DNA from: Armatimonadota bacterium
Lineage (GTDB): Bacteria; Armatimonadota; Fimbriimonadia; Fimbriimonadales; GBS-DC
Length of the DNA stretch: 64,000 nucleotides
Assembly: GCA_013359125.1 (NCBI GenBank)
Contig: JABWCR010000002.1
Coordinates: 62,001-126,000 of the forward strand
Direction of reading: 5' to 3'
In this document: positions 40,154-49,974 of the stretch, piece by piece
Layout of the letters: the number at the start of each line of letters is the position of its first letter
How positions within the stretch are numbered: the stretch's first letter is position 1
Notes under the pieces: generated by a model
Told to the model about the DNA's origin: nothing
Database searches by the model: none
The model's input: only the letters and a program-made list of their open reading frames with translations
Program-made: the position numbers and the translations under genes

Positions 40154-40565
40154 GCCTGCGACCAATGAAGCCGAGTTGCAGTTGGCCGCCGAATTGGGCT
40201 ATCAGCCAGAAGAGCCGCCTGTCCGCTCCATCGCCGTCTTTACAGCAGGGCTGTTCATCGTGGTCATTGTTACAACCATCATCACCTACTTTATCTACTT
40301 GATGATAATGCCCGATTTTAGCAAGCCGATAGCTAACCAAACGCAGTTGCCGGCGCCTAAGACGACGCCTCCGCCGCCCGTTCTGCAGACCGACCCGATC
40401 AAGGACATTAACGAACTCAACGCGGAAGCAGATAGGCTATTGCATTCGATGGAAATTATCGACAGCAACGCGGGCGTGGTGCGGATTCCGATCGAGCGCG
40501 CCATCGACGTGATCGTCGAGAACGGCCTTCCAGTCCCTCCAGAAGTAGAGGCGCCGGCGCAATGA
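40146..40565 (+). CDS. Small single-pass membrane protein of the respiratory operon
   Basis: This 139-aa protein has a soluble N-terminus, one helix (about 28-54) and a proline-rich stretch (KTTPPPPVLQTDP). A C-terminal domain follows, with DINELNAEADRLLHSMEIIDSNAGVVRIPIERAIDVI. Similar small proteins are often found between act and cox genes, but I know no function. GGAGG 8 nt before the ATG at 40146 fixes the start; the TTG at 40140 is less likely. It overlaps the Sco gene by 4 nt. A role in joining complex III to the oxidase is a guess from position and topology. Confidence 0.75.
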   Translation: MHKPATNEAELQLAAELGYQPEEPPVRSIAVFTAGLFIVVIVTTIITYFIYLMIMPDFSKPIANQTQLPAPKTTPPPPVLQTDPIKDINELNAEADRLLHSMEIIDSNAGVVRIPIERAIDVIVENGLPVPPEVEAPAQ

Positions 40566-41380
40566 AAAACTTAACAATTTTTGCCGTAATGGCTATGTTC
40601 GCAATGGGACATGCCCAGTTTTGGAACGGCAAAGCCCGTCCCTTGCCACCGACCAAAGAAGTGGAGCAGAACGTCGACATTGTACAGAATCTGGGCGGCC
40701 TGATCCCTCTCGATGCGGAGTTCACCGACTCGGACGGCCAGAAAGTGAAGATTGGCGATCTGCTACAGGGCAAACCGGCGCTGCTCACCCCGGTCTACTA
40801 TAACTGCCCGAACCTGTGCACGGAAACGCTCAATCGGACGGTGCACGCGCTACAAAAGGTCGAACTCCGGCCGGGCGACGACTACAATATCATCACCTAT
40901 AGCATCGCGCCGACGGAGACGCCCGAGTTGGCCGCCAAAAAGAAAGAGAATTATGTGGGACTGCTCAAGAAGGAGGGAGCCGAGCGAGGTTGGCGCTTCT
41001 TGGTCGGCAGTCAGGAGTCTATCAAGGCGGTTTCCGACGCAGTAGGGTTCAAATATCTTTACCTGGAGAAGCAAGATCTTTACGCTCACAAACCGGCTCT
41101 CATCTTTCTGACCCCGGACGGCAAGATTTCGCGCTACTTCTTGGGCTTGCTCTACAACCCGCGGGACGTGCGCCTTTCTCTGGTCGAGGCATCGAACAAC
41201 AAGATCGGCCAACTGTCGGACAAGTGGCAGCTGTTCTGTTACGTGTACGATCCGGAGTCGGGCACTTATGGCTTTGCGGTGATGCGGGCGCTGCGCATCG
41301 GCGGCGTCATGACTATCATCGCTATGGCCGGGATGATCTTCTATTTCTCGAGGCGCAAGCCAGGCGGTGCAGGAGCTTAG
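40562..41380 (+). CDS. Sco1/SenC-type copper chaperone for cytochrome oxidase
   Basis: This 272-aa protein has an N-terminal signal or anchor (MKNLTIFAVMAMFAMGHAQ) and a thioredoxin-like Sco domain. The copper ligands Cys82 and Cys86 are in NCPNLC, and the His in LYAHKPALIFL is near residue 174. A C-terminal membrane helix lies at about 241-262. Sco proteins deliver copper to, or reduce, the CuA site of subunit II. The gene sits just before coxB and overlaps the upstream small gene. The extra C-terminal anchor is a variation seen in other act-cox operons. Confidence 0.93.
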   Translation: MKNLTIFAVMAMFAMGHAQFWNGKARPLPPTKEVEQNVDIVQNLGGLIPLDAEFTDSDGQKVKIGDLLQGKPALLTPVYYNCPNLCTETLNRTVHALQKVELRPGDDYNIITYSIAPTETPELAAKKKENYVGLLKKEGAERGWRFLVGSQESIKAVSDAVGFKYLYLEKQDLYAHKPALIFLTPDGKISRYFLGLLYNPRDVRLSLVEASNNKIGQLSDKWQLFCYVYDPESGTYGFAVMRALRIGGVMTIIAMAGMIFYFSRRKPGGAGA

Positions 41381-41381
41381 C

Positions 41382-42347
41382 ATGGGATTTCCGTTTTTGC
41401 CAGAGCAGGCGTCGGACTTTGCGGTCGAACTGGATCTGTGGTTCTGGATCATCACCGCGCTATCTACGTTCTTTACGGTGCTGGTCTTTGCCCTGCTCGT
41501 TGTGTTCGTGGTTCGCTACCGAAAGGGCTCTGCTGCCAGCCGAGAGAACGCTCACGACCACGACACGAGGCTGGAGCTTTCATGGACCGTCCCGCTGGTG
41601 GTCTTGGGATTGGTCGTGTTTTGGTACACCGCGAAGCTGTACGCCCATGCCTATGCGCCCGGACCGCCCGACGCCCAAGAAATCTACGTTGTCGGCAAGC
41701 AGTGGATGTGGCATCTCCAGCATCCAAACGGCATTCGAGAAAACAACCAGCTTCATCTTCAAGTCGGCCAGCCGGTCAAGTTCGTCATGATCTCGCAAGA
41801 CGTGATCCATAGCTTCTATATCCCTGCATTCAGGATCAAGAAAGATGTTCTGCCTGGCCGCTTCAACGAAGTGTGGGTAACGCCCACCAAGACTGGCAAG
41901 TTCCATCTGTTTTGCACCGAGTTTTGCGGCACCGAGCACAGCAAGATGGGCGGGTTTGTCTACGTCATGGAGCCTGCAGAGTTTGAAAAGTGGCAACAGA
42001 CCGAGCTTTTTGGCGCGGCCGCATCGGCCACGTCGATGGAAGCGGCCGGTCAGGCGCTGTACGAACAGTTGGGCTGCAACACCTGCCACACGGGAGAAAG
42101 CACCGCCCGATGCCCCACGCTCGAGGGCATTTTTGGCAAAGAGATCGAGCTAGCCGATGGCCGCAAAGTCATGGTCGACACTGAGTATGTTCGGGAATCG
42201 ATTCTGGATCCGAATGCGAAGATCGTCAAAGGGTATCAGCCGATCATGCCGCAGTACGGCACTCAGTTGGACGAGGAGAAGGTGCTGCAGTTAATCGCTT
42301 ACATTCGATCGCTATCGAAGGCGGGCGACGGAGGAGAGAAGAAATGA
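41382..42347 (+). CDS. coxB: Cytochrome c oxidase subunit II with fused cytochrome c domain
   Basis: This 321-aa protein has two N-terminal helices (about 20-45 and 68-87). The CuA domain includes the His of [15 protein letters not shown] and the ligand group [13 protein letters not shown] (about 181-193). A C-terminal cytochrome c domain carries CNTCH (about 232-236) and a late Met (QPIMPQYG). A fused haem c on subunit II defines a caa3-type oxidase. The ATG at 41382 follows GGAG; a TTG upstream would overlap the Sco gene. Confidence 0.95.
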   Translation: MGFPFLPEQASDFAVELDLWFWIITALSTFFTVLVFALLVVFVVRYRKGSAASRENAHDHDTRLELSWTVPLVVLGLVVFWYTAKLYAHAYAPGPPDAQEIYVVGKQWMWHLQHPNGIRENNQLHLQVGQPVKFVMISQDVIHSFYIPAFRIKKDVLPGRFNEVWVTPTKTGKFHLFCTEFCGTEHSKMGGFVYVMEPAEFEKWQQTELFGAAASATSMEAAGQALYEQLGCNTCHTGESTARCPTLEGIFGKEIELADGRKVMVDTEYVRESILDPNAKIVKGYQPIMPQYGTQLDEEKVLQLIAYIRSLSKAGDGGEKK

Positions 42348-44005
42348 GCGCCGCAAGCAACGGCCACGGGCACAGCAAGGGCAACTATCTATCGGAGCAC
42401 CCGATCGCTTCGTGGTTGCTGACCACCGATCACAAACGGATCGGCATACTCTATTTAATCTCCATCAGCGTGTTTTTTGGCATTGGCGCCTTGTTTGCCG
42501 CACTCGTCCGCATGGAGCTGATTACGCCGCAGGGCGACTTAATGAGCGCCGACAACTACAATCGCGCCTTTACGCTCCACGGCGTGATGATGATCTTTTT
42601 CTTTCTCATCCCCAGCATACCGGCGGTGTTGGGCAATTTCTGTCTTCCGTTGATGATCGGCGCCAAAGACGTTGCATTCCCGCGGCTAAATCTGCTCTCT
42701 TGGTACATGTTTGTAATTGGCGGAAGCCTTGCAGTCGTCGCAACGGTCCGCGGCGGGATCGATACCGGCTGGACGTTCTATCCGCCCTACAGTTCGACCT
42801 ATGCCCACGGGCAGGTGTCGTTAGCGTTGGTCGGCGTGTTTATCAACGGGTTCTCATCGATTTTCACGGGAATCAACTTCCTGGTGACCATTCACAAGAT
42901 GCGCGCTCCCGGCCTCACTTGGTTCCGCTTGCCCTTGTTTGTCTGGGCCCAATACGCCACCAGTTTTATTATCGTGTTCGGAACGCCCGTGGTCGCGATC
43001 ACGCTCGCGCTGGTTTTAGTCGAAAGGATTTTGAGAGTCGGCATCTTCGATCCCGCGCTTGGCGGCGACCCGATTCTGTTCCAACACTTGTTTTGGTTCT
43101 ATTCGCATCCCGCGGTCTATATCATGATTCTGCCGGCGATGGGCGTCATCAGCGAGATAATCTCGACTTTCTCTCGCAAGCGGATTTTTGGATATGAGTT
43201 CGTAGCTTTCTCCAGCATGGCGATCGCGATCGTAGGCTTCTTGGTCTGGGGGCATCATCTCTTTACGACCGGCCAGAGCATCTATGCCGGCATGGTTTTC
43301 TCAATCCTGAGCTTTCTAGTCGCGGTGCCGTCGGCCGTCAAGACGTTCAACTGGCTGACTACAATGTACAAGGGGCAGGTCGTGCTCCGCGCTCCAATGC
43401 TCTATGGGCTCGGATTTATCGGTCTATTCACTATCGGCGGTCTGACCGGGCTGTTCCTATCTTCTATGGGCGTCGATATTCACCTGCAGGAGACCTACTT
43501 CGTGGTCGCTCACTTCCACTATGTAATGGTCGGCGGAGCGATCATGGGCTACTTGGGAGGCATCCATTACTGGTGGCCTAAGATGTTTGGCCGAATGTAT
43601 CCCGAGACGTGGGCCAAGATTGCCGCGCTCATCGTGTTCGTCGGCTTTAACTTGACTTTCTTTCCGCAGTTCATCGTGGGCAACTTGGGGATGCCGCGAC
43701 GCTACTGGGCTTATCCAGAAGAGTGGCAAGTCTGGCATCTTCTATCGACGGCGGGCGCATCGATCTTGGGAGTGGGCTACTTCTTGCCCAGCGTCTATTT
43801 GGTCTGGTCGATCTTCAAAGGCAAGCCGGCCGGCAACAATCCTTGGGGCGCGTCAGGGTTAGAATGGACGACCGAATCGCCGCCCATCACGCACAACTTT
43901 CACGAGACGCCGATCGTTACGAAAGAAGCCTATACCTATGACGACGTGCCCGACATGATCGAAGAGGACGACCAGCCGGAGCGAAAGGAGCCAGCGCATG
44001 TCTGA
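42344..44005 (+). CDS. coxA: Cytochrome c oxidase subunit I (A2-type)
   Basis: This 553-aa haem-copper oxidase catalytic subunit has 12 helices. The low-spin haem His is in [15 protein letters not shown] (about 77-91). The CuB ligands lie in [14 protein letters not shown] (about 249-262) and in [12 protein letters not shown] (about 301-312). The haem a3 and low-spin ligands lie in [11 protein letters not shown] (about 387-397). YSHP in place of the usual GHPEV glutamate is the A2-type marker. It reduces oxygen and pumps protons. GGAGG precedes the ATG, which overlaps coxB by 4 nt. Confidence 0.97.
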   Translation: MSAASNGHGHSKGNYLSEHPIASWLLTTDHKRIGILYLISISVFFGIGALFAALVRMELITPQGDLMSADNYNRAFTLHGVMMIFFFLIPSIPAVLGNFCLPLMIGAKDVAFPRLNLLSWYMFVIGGSLAVVATVRGGIDTGWTFYPPYSSTYAHGQVSLALVGVFINGFSSIFTGINFLVTIHKMRAPGLTWFRLPLFVWAQYATSFIIVFGTPVVAITLALVLVERILRVGIFDPALGGDPILFQHLFWFYSHPAVYIMILPAMGVISEIISTFSRKRIFGYEFVAFSSMAIAIVGFLVWGHHLFTTGQSIYAGMVFSILSFLVAVPSAVKTFNWLTTMYKGQVVLRAPMLYGLGFIGLFTIGGLTGLFLSSMGVDIHLQETYFVVAHFHYVMVGGAIMGYLGGIHYWWPKMFGRMYPETWAKIAALIVFVGFNLTFFPQFIVGNLGMPRRYWAYPEEWQVWHLLSTAGASILGVGYFLPSVYLVWSIFKGKPAGNNPWGASGLEWTTESPPITHNFHETPIVTKEAYTYDDVPDMIEEDDQPERKEPAHV

Positions 44006-44654
44006 CCAGACTCATCCCCTCTATCTGGGGCACCACTTCGAGGATATCGAGCAGCAGAACGAATCCTACTCGGTCGGGATGTGGGCGTTTCTCGTTACGG
44101 AGATCATGTTCTTTGGCGCGCTGTTCGCCAGCTACTTCATCTATCGCTGGATGAATCAGCACGAGTTCCATGTGCTGTCGCACCACTTGGATTGGAGACT
44201 CGGATTTGTCAACACCCTGATCCTGCTGACCTCCAGTTTGACGATGGCCTTAGGCGTGAAAGCGGCGATGCGCAACGACCGACGCAAGCAGATCGGCATG
44301 ATCCTGGCCACTATCGCTTGTGGCGGCGGCTTCCTAGTCGTCAAATACTTTGAATACACCGACAAATTCAAACACGGGCTTGCGCCGGGAGTCAACTTTA
44401 GCTATCCGTATGCGGACGACGGCGCGCCCATTGCGCACATGTTCTACTGCATCTACTTCTTTATGACCGGACTGCACGCCCTCCACGTCGTCATCGGTAT
44501 GATCGTGATGGCCTGCCTGATCGCCTGGATCAAGAAAAATCCGATGAAAGAACAGGACTTCATGCCGACCGAAATGACCGGACTCTACTGGCACTTTGTG
44601 GACATCGTTTGGATCTTCCTCTACCCGCTGCTCTATCTCATTCCGGGGAAATAA
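43998..44654 (+). CDS. coxC: Cytochrome c oxidase subunit III
   Basis: This 218-aa subunit III has about five hydrophobic segments, as in bacterial short forms. Landmarks are [25 protein letters not shown] (about 29-53), [19 protein letters not shown] and [19 protein letters not shown] (about 197-215), which are family signatures. It stabilises proton uptake by subunit I. The GGAG-led ATG overlaps coxA by 8 nt. Confidence 0.95.
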   Translation: MSDQTHPLYLGHHFEDIEQQNESYSVGMWAFLVTEIMFFGALFASYFIYRWMNQHEFHVLSHHLDWRLGFVNTLILLTSSLTMALGVKAAMRNDRRKQIGMILATIACGGGFLVVKYFEYTDKFKHGLAPGVNFSYPYADDGAPIAHMFYCIYFFMTGLHALHVVIGMIVMACLIAWIKKNPMKEQDFMPTEMTGLYWHFVDIVWIFLYPLLYLIPGK

Positions 44655-44658
44655 ATAC

Positions 44659-44979
44659 ATGGCTGGCAAAACGCATCAACCTCACTATCTGGACGACAAG
44701 ACCTACTTCATGGTCTTTGGAGCGCTCATGGTCTTTCTATTCTTGACCGTGGGTGCGGCGCAAGTGGACCTTGGGGCGGCCGTCAACAACGTCATTGCCT
44801 TGGCCATTGCAATCATCAAGGCCTATATTGTCGTTAAGTTCTTCATGGGCGTCAAGATGGCAACCAAGCTGACGTTTCTTTGGGCGGTTGCGGGTTTTGT
44901 CTGTCTGCTGATCTTGTTCGGCCTGGCGTTCAGCGATTACGGCTCGCGCGGCTGGGTCGATCATAATCCGGGCTGGTAG
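44659..44979 (+). CDS. Cytochrome c oxidase subunit IV (prokaryotic COX4/CtaF type)
   Basis: This 106-aa protein has three helices (about 18-36, 41-61 and 70-92). The segment NVIALAIAIIKAYIVVKFFMGVK (about 44-66) is the signature of bacterial oxidase subunit IV. It starts 4 nt after coxC and ends the operon. A longer frame from 44596 lies inside coxC and is rejected. Confidence 0.92.
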   Translation: MAGKTHQPHYLDDKTYFMVFGALMVFLFLTVGAAQVDLGAAVNNVIALAIAIIKAYIVVKFFMGVKMATKLTFLWAVAGFVCLLILFGLAFSDYGSRGWVDHNPGW

Positions 44980-45021
44980 AGAATTTGATTTTCGGCAGGT
45001 TCAAACCGGCAAAAACCGGGT

Positions 45022-45027
45022 TATACT
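45022..45027 (+). promoter_or_regulatory. Candidate -10 of the sigH-like gene, with an inverted repeat upstream
   Basis: TATACT lies 9 nt before the ATG at 45037, with TTCAAA (45000-45005) as a weak -35 at 16 bp. Between them AACCGG-CAAAAA-CCGGGTT forms an imperfect inverted repeat (45004-45022), which could be an operator. No Shine-Dalgarno is present, so the mRNA may be nearly leaderless. Confidence 0.45.
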
Positions 45028-45036
45028 CTCTTCGCA

Positions 45037-45645
45037 ATGAATTTAACAGGGCCTCTGTGGCCCTACCTATTAGAAGCGGAAGAGAGCGTCATATCGCGAG
45101 CGCAGAAAGGAGATTCAGGAGCGACGGAGTACATGCTCTATCGCTACAAGAATCTGGTTCGCCAACTGGTAAAGCCTTACTTCTTGGTCGGAGCCGAAAA
45201 GGACGACTTGATCCAAGTAGGCATGATCGGGCTGTGGCAAGCGATCATGGACTTTCGAGAGGAGAAGCAGTCCTGTTTCTCTGCCTTCGCACGCATCTGC
45301 ATCACTCGCCATGTGCTGTCAGCCGTAAAGGGCGCTCTTCGCTTCCATCATCAACCGCTAAATACTTGCGTCCTGTTCGGGACGGAGCCGGACGGATGGC
45401 CCGACCTGAGCGATCGGATCGCGGACAGGTCGATGGCGCCCGAGAGAGTTTTGATCGAGAGCGAGCGCCGTGCCGAGCTGGAGCAGCGGCTGAGCGATCG
45501 ATTGAGCGCTTTTGAGCGAGAAGTTTTAGACCGTTACTGTATTGGCAAATCGTACTGCGAGATCTCTAGCGAATTGCGCTGCTCGACAAAAGCAGTGGAC
45601 AATGCGCTGATGCGAATCAAGCGGAAAGTGGCACGGCAGGCTTAG
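45037..45645 (+). CDS. SigH (Spo0H)-like RNA polymerase sigma factor
   Basis: This 202-aa sigma70-family protein has region 2 in residues about 20-90, including LVKPYFLVGAEKDDLIQVGMIGLWQAIMDF, and region 4 in about 145-198, with LSAFEREVLDRYCIGKSYCEISSELRCSTKAVDNALMRIKRK. Both match Bacillus SigH closely, notably the YFLxGA-D-DDxxQ-GMIGL stretch. SigH-type factors direct post-exponential genes in Firmicutes. There is no anti-sigma gene beside it. The gene is alone, between the respiratory operon and citrate synthase. Its regulon here is unknown. Confidence 0.88.
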   Translation: MNLTGPLWPYLLEAEESVISRAQKGDSGATEYMLYRYKNLVRQLVKPYFLVGAEKDDLIQVGMIGLWQAIMDFREEKQSCFSAFARICITRHVLSAVKGALRFHHQPLNTCVLFGTEPDGWPDLSDRIADRSMAPERVLIESERRAELEQRLSDRLSAFEREVLDRYCIGKSYCEISSELRCSTKAVDNALMRIKRKVARQA

Positions 45646-45709
45646 GCGCTATCGGGTATCATTTGACCCACAGATCAACCCCTTGGCGGGCTATTGACAG
45701 GAGGGTCGT

Positions 45710-46855
45710 ATGCCTGACGCAGAATCCATTGTGCCCTACCGTCCCGGATTGGAAGGCGTAACAGCCGGCATATCGGGCGTTTCAGACATAGTTGCGGAAG
45801 AGAATAAGCTTCTCTATCGAGGCTACGATATCCGAGAGTTGGCCGAAAACTCCGAATTTGAAGAAGTCGCCTATCTGGTGCTCTATGGCGAGCTGCCCAA
45901 TGCAACGCAACTTTCTCAGTTCAAGGCCGAACTGGTCGCCAATCGCGAGGTTCCCGAACACGTTTATCAAGCGCTGAGAGCCTTGCCGAAAGAGGCTGCG
46001 CAAAACATGATGTCGGTACTCCAAATGGGCGTTGCGGCATTGGGGGCGACAGAACCCTTGGCCAGAGACAACTCTCACGAAGCCAACCTGAAGAAAGCGA
46101 TCAAACTGACCGGGCAGATGGCCACTTTGGTCGCCAACGGCTATCGTGCGGTAAGCGGTAAAGCAACTGTGCCTGGCGATCCGAACTTAGGCCATGCGGC
46201 CAACTTTCTCTATATGCTTCATGGCGAAAAGCCAAACGATCTGTTCGCCAAGGTGATGAACCTGACGTTCATCCTCTATGCCGAGCACGGCTACAACGCT
46301 TCGACGTTCACGGCTCGCGTGGTCGCTTCTACCTTGGCAGGGCTTCATTCAGCCGTTGCGGCCGCCATCGGCGCGCTGCACGGCAACCTGCACGGCGGCG
46401 CCAACGAAGCCGTCATGGACGATATGCTGTCCATTGGAACCTCCGATAGAGCGGAAGGCTGGGTGCGCGAGCGATTGGCGTCCAAACACCGAATCATGGG
46501 ATTTGGCCACCGCGAATATAAGACCGGCGATACGCGGGCGGCCATCCTAGGAACCTATGTCGATCAGTTGGCCGAACTGACGGGCAAGAGCGACTTGGCA
46601 AAGATGCAGCGAATTATGCGCGAAACGGTGCTGAACGAGAAAGGCTTGCATCCAAACGTGGACTTTCCCGCCGCACCGATCTATTATATGATGGATATCC
46701 CGATTCCGCTCTACACGCCGATCTTTGCAGCTGCTCGCATAACCGGTTGGAGCGCGCACGTGATCGAACAGCACGATGGCAATCGGCTGATTCGACCTCG
46801 CAGCGATTACAACGGACCGGCGCCCCGCCCCTATGTGCCCATAGCGCAACGATAA
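45710..46855 (+). CDS. Citrate synthase
   Basis: This 381-aa type II citrate synthase, of the short Gram-positive/archaeal-like length, has GYDIRELAENSEFEEVAYLVLYGELP at the start. The active-site His segments are AAAIGALHGNLHGGANEAV (about 218-236) and IMGFGHREYKTGD (about 263-275). An Asp lies in HPNVDFPAAPIYYMMDI (about 313-329). It joins acetyl-CoA and oxaloacetate. CAGGAGG precedes the ATG. A 2-methylcitrate synthase cannot be excluded from sequence, but no prp genes are nearby. The next gene begins directly at its stop codon. Confidence 0.93.
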   Translation: MPDAESIVPYRPGLEGVTAGISGVSDIVAEENKLLYRGYDIRELAENSEFEEVAYLVLYGELPNATQLSQFKAELVANREVPEHVYQALRALPKEAAQNMMSVLQMGVAALGATEPLARDNSHEANLKKAIKLTGQMATLVANGYRAVSGKATVPGDPNLGHAANFLYMLHGEKPNDLFAKVMNLTFILYAEHGYNASTFTARVVASTLAGLHSAVAAAIGALHGNLHGGANEAVMDDMLSIGTSDRAEGWVRERLASKHRIMGFGHREYKTGDTRAAILGTYVDQLAELTGKSDLAKMQRIMRETVLNEKGLHPNVDFPAAPIYYMMDIPIPLYTPIFAAARITGWSAHVIEQHDGNRLIRPRSDYNGPAPRPYVPIAQR

Positions 46856-49240
46856 ATGGTCAACGGCAATTCTCGCACGGGCAAAGTGGGCGTTATCGGC
46901 GCAGGCTCGATGGGATCGGGCCTCGCGGCCCATTTCGCCAATTGCGGTTGGCAGGTCGAACTGTTGGATCAAGGCGAAATCGCTCAACAAGCGCTTGAAA
47001 AGATCGTAAAGACAGGGTTGCTCTATGATCCTGCTTGGGCAGCGCGCATTGTGCCCGGAAACGCTGAAAGCGATCTAGGCCGGCTTGCCGACGCCGATTG
47101 GGTCGTCGAAGCGATTATCGAACAGATTGAGCCCAAACGACAACTCTTTTCTCGATTGGCGGACGTAGTGTCGGGCGACTGTCTGCTGGCTACCAACACC
47201 TCAGGGCTTGGCATCGCAGAAATGTCGTCGCATCTGCCCGAAAGCGCGCGAGAGCGGTTTCTAGGCGCGCACTTCTTCAATCCTCCCCGACAGATGGCGC
47301 TTTTGGAACTCATCCCTACGGACGAATCCACGGCCCAGGTCGTCGATGGCTTTTGGAGCTTTGCCGAGAACGTATTGGGCAAACGAGTAGTGCAGGCCAA
47401 GGATAGGCCGGGCTTCATCACAACGCGCATCGGCATTTATGCGCTGGCCGCGTCATTGTCGGCGGCGGAACGGCTGGGCATCGCACCCGAAGAGGCCGAC
47501 ATGCTGATGGGGCCGCTCATCGGTCGGCCTCGAAGCGGCGTCTTCCGTCTGGCCGACTTGGTCGGATTGGACATCATTGCCAGCATTATTCGTAATCAGA
47601 CCGAGCGTTTGCCCAACGACTTCTTCTTGCAGGCGTTCTCACTGCCCAGCACGCTTCAGAAACTGATCGATTCGGGTCGATTGGGCGAGAAGAGCGGCGC
47701 AGGATTCTATCAGAAGGAAGGCAAGACGATTCGAACGCTCGATTTTGCTTCGATGGAGTACCGAGACCGTATCGAGGCCAATGTGCCGATGGACCCCGAC
47801 TTGCACAAGGCGCCGCTACCCGAGCGAATCAAGGCGGCGCTCTTTCTGCCATCGCCCTACGGAGATTTTGTGCGCGAGGCTTTGATGCTGCCGATCGCCT
47901 ACGCCGCCGAGTATGCCGAGGAGATCGCATGGGACATACCATCCATCGATCAAGCGATGCGGCTGGGCTACAACTGGCAATTGGGTCCGTTTGAGTATTG
48001 GGACGCGATCGCGTCGGGCGTTTGGGAGGATCAAATCGGCCTATTGGCCAATCGACCGAACATCTCTGGATTGGACGCCGCTTTGGAGATTCTAAGCCAA
48101 CTGCCCGCCGCGCCTCAAAAGGCGCCCGATGTCATCGAGGCGATGCGCCGCGAAGGCTACGATGCGTTCTACCGTCGCGAAGACGGCGTCGCGCGCTACT
48201 TCGACTTTGCCGGCCACATGGCCGAAAAAGACATCGAGTACGACTTTATCGTTATCGACGACCTAAAGGCTTCTGGGGCTGAAATTGAGGCGACCAAAGA
48301 AGCGTCCGCCATCGATCTGGACGACCAGGTGATGCTGATCGAGTTCCATACCAAGGCTAACGCGCTGACGCCCGAATTGATCGCCTTTACCGCGTCCTGT
48401 ATAGAACGGGCAGAGCGCGAGTTTGACGCCGTCGTGATCGGCAATCAAGGCTCCATGTTCTCCGCCGGATTCAATCTGAAACTTTTCTTGGATTCGATGG
48501 AAAAGGCCGACTGGTCCGGCATGGAACGGATGCTGAAGGAGCTCCAAGGCGCCGTCTTGAAACTCAAGTATGCCAAGGTGCCGGTCGTTGCCGCGGTGCA
48601 GGGCATGGCGCTCGGCGGCGGATGCGAGGTGATGCTGCATTGCGCTCAGAGCGTAGCGCACGCCGAAGCGAACATCGGCTTAGTCGAGCCTTTGGTAGGC
48701 TTAATGCCGGCTGGCGGCGGCACAACCCTGTTGACCGACCGCGCGATAGCCGTCGCCGCGCAGGACGAGGATCCGTTCGCCCATCTAAAGCAGATATTTG
48801 CCGTTCTTAGCCAAGGCAAGCGGTCGTCCAATGCGCGCGAGGCTAAGCATTTAGGTTACTTGACGGCAAACGACGGTATCTCGATGAGCGCGGACCGGTT
48901 GTTGTTCCATGCCAAGATGCGCGCGATCGGCTTGGCGCACGGCGCCTATCGCGTGCCGGATCGCAGACCTATGAGGGCATTGGGCGAAGATGCTTTTGCG
49001 AGGTTGATGATGGAAGTGCATTGGGCGCGAGAGGCCCAGCAAATTAGCGAACACGACGCCTTGATCGCCGAAAAGATCGCTTTTGTGATGAGCGGCGGGC
49101 GAGTGAAGGGCGCTGTGGACGCAAGCGAAGAGTACTTCCACGAACTGGAGCGCCAGGTTTTTGTCGAACTCTGCCAGACCGAAGCGACCAAAGCCCGGAT
49201 CGAGCACATGCTTGCTACCGGCAAGCCCCTGCGCAACTAA
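46856..49240 (+). CDS. FadN-like 3-hydroxyacyl-CoA dehydrogenase/enoyl-CoA hydratase (copy 1)
   Basis: This 794-aa protein has the FadN domain order. The NAD-binding hydroxyacyl-CoA dehydrogenase half comes first (VGVIGAGSMG at 11-20; catalytic His in LGAHFFNPPR, about 138-147; then two C-terminal dehydrogenase domains). The crotonase domain follows (about 490-700) with the oxyanion loops SAGFNLKLFL and GMALGGGCEVMLH, and an acidic residue in LVEPLVGLMPAGGG. It catalyses two steps of beta-oxidation. It starts right at the citrate synthase stop with no clear Shine-Dalgarno. A second copy is at 54992-57367. Confidence 0.92.
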   Translation: MVNGNSRTGKVGVIGAGSMGSGLAAHFANCGWQVELLDQGEIAQQALEKIVKTGLLYDPAWAARIVPGNAESDLGRLADADWVVEAIIEQIEPKRQLFSRLADVVSGDCLLATNTSGLGIAEMSSHLPESARERFLGAHFFNPPRQMALLELIPTDESTAQVVDGFWSFAENVLGKRVVQAKDRPGFITTRIGIYALAASLSAAERLGIAPEEADMLMGPLIGRPRSGVFRLADLVGLDIIASIIRNQTERLPNDFFLQAFSLPSTLQKLIDSGRLGEKSGAGFYQKEGKTIRTLDFASMEYRDRIEANVPMDPDLHKAPLPERIKAALFLPSPYGDFVREALMLPIAYAAEYAEEIAWDIPSIDQAMRLGYNWQLGPFEYWDAIASGVWEDQIGLLANRPNISGLDAALEILSQLPAAPQKAPDVIEAMRREGYDAFYRREDGVARYFDFAGHMAEKDIEYDFIVIDDLKASGAEIEATKEASAIDLDDQVMLIEFHTKANALTPELIAFTASCIERAEREFDAVVIGNQGSMFSAGFNLKLFLDSMEKADWSGMERMLKELQGAVLKLKYAKVPVVAAVQGMALGGGCEVMLHCAQSVAHAEANIGLVEPLVGLMPAGGGTTLLTDRAIAVAAQDEDPFAHLKQIFAVLSQGKRSSNAREAKHLGYLTANDGISMSADRLLFHAKMRAIGLAHGAYRVPDRRPMRALGEDAFARLMMEVHWAREAQQISEHDALIAEKIAFVMSGGRVKGAVDASEEYFHELERQVFVELCQTEATKARIEHMLATGKPLRN

Positions 49241-49974
49241 TCCCGCCGTCCGGTCAGCCGATCAAGAAAACGCAGAGTTGGGTTCGTATCTATTATCTCA
49301 CTGATCGACTTGCGCTCGGCGACGATGTGAAGCGCAAGCAGGGAGATGAGCGCGACCGCCATAGACCAGGTCGGTGTCGTGAGGAGCGCGGCGCCTAACG
49401 ATGCTCCTAACAGGTTGCTCCCCGTGTCACCCAGCATCCAACGGCCCGCACGATCGAACGGATAGAGCAATACTGCCGTAACCCACAAGTAGGCGTTCCA
49501 AGGCATCCACAGAGCGAAGGCGCCAAGAGGCAGATAGAACGACAAAGCCCTGCCAGGACGAAGATCGAGCAAGTTCATGGCATTAGCACAGAGCGCTACC
49601 AATGGCATGGCGATCCAAACAGCCGCTCCCTCGACCGCATGGAACGCAAGGCAAATAGATAGACCCAGACCACCGGTCAGTTTCAACAGACCGGTCGTGA
49701 GCCTGCCCTCTGTCAGCGCCTTCAGGTGGCCGCGCAGACCTTTGGGCGAGTTTCCGCCGAACAGGTCGTCGATCAGTCCCAAGAGGCCAAATCCGAGCAG
49801 CGCCATCCAACTGAGATCTCCCCGTCCATTGATGAACCAACCGACCCCGGCCGCGCACAACACAGCCAACCCCATCGCGGGGAAAACGCGATCTCCGCGA
49901 TAGTTGGGCCGCCGCCACCCAGCGCCCCAATGAACCGCGGCCGCAACCGCGACCGAGCAAACACAGACGATCAG
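49237..49974 (-). CDS. MraY/WecA-like phospho-sugar transferase, start unresolved
   Basis: This membrane protein of about 246 aa has the polyprenyl-phosphate sugar-1-phosphate transferase motifs: acidic pair in LLGLIDDLFGG (about 69-79), NAMNLLDL (about 126-133) and the metal-binding GDTGSNLLGASLG (about 179-191). It is shorter than MraY and lacks some of its helices. Homology begins just downstream of the glycosyltransferase stop, where the frame has no ATG, GTG or TTG. I mark the CTG at 49974. The first ATG, at 49875, would remove the first helix. It probably loads a sugar onto undecaprenyl phosphate for an envelope polymer. Confidence 0.72.
   Translation of the reverse strand: MIVCVCSVAVAAAVHWGAGWRRPNYRGDRVFPAMGLAVLCAAGVGWFINGRGDLSWMALLGFGLLGLIDDLFGGNSPKGLRGHLKALTEGRLTTGLLKLTGGLGLSICLAFHAVEGAAVWIAMPLVALCANAMNLLDLRPGRALSFYLPLGAFALWMPWNAYLWVTAVLLYPFDRAGRWMLGDTGSNLLGASLGAALLTTPTWSMAVALISLLALHIVAERKSISEIIDTNPTLRFLDRLTGRRD

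Noticed and set aside
45693-45698. TTGACA upstream of citrate synthase as a -35 box
   Set aside because: It lies only about 12 nt before the start codon and overlaps the Shine-Dalgarno, so it cannot be a -35 for this gene.
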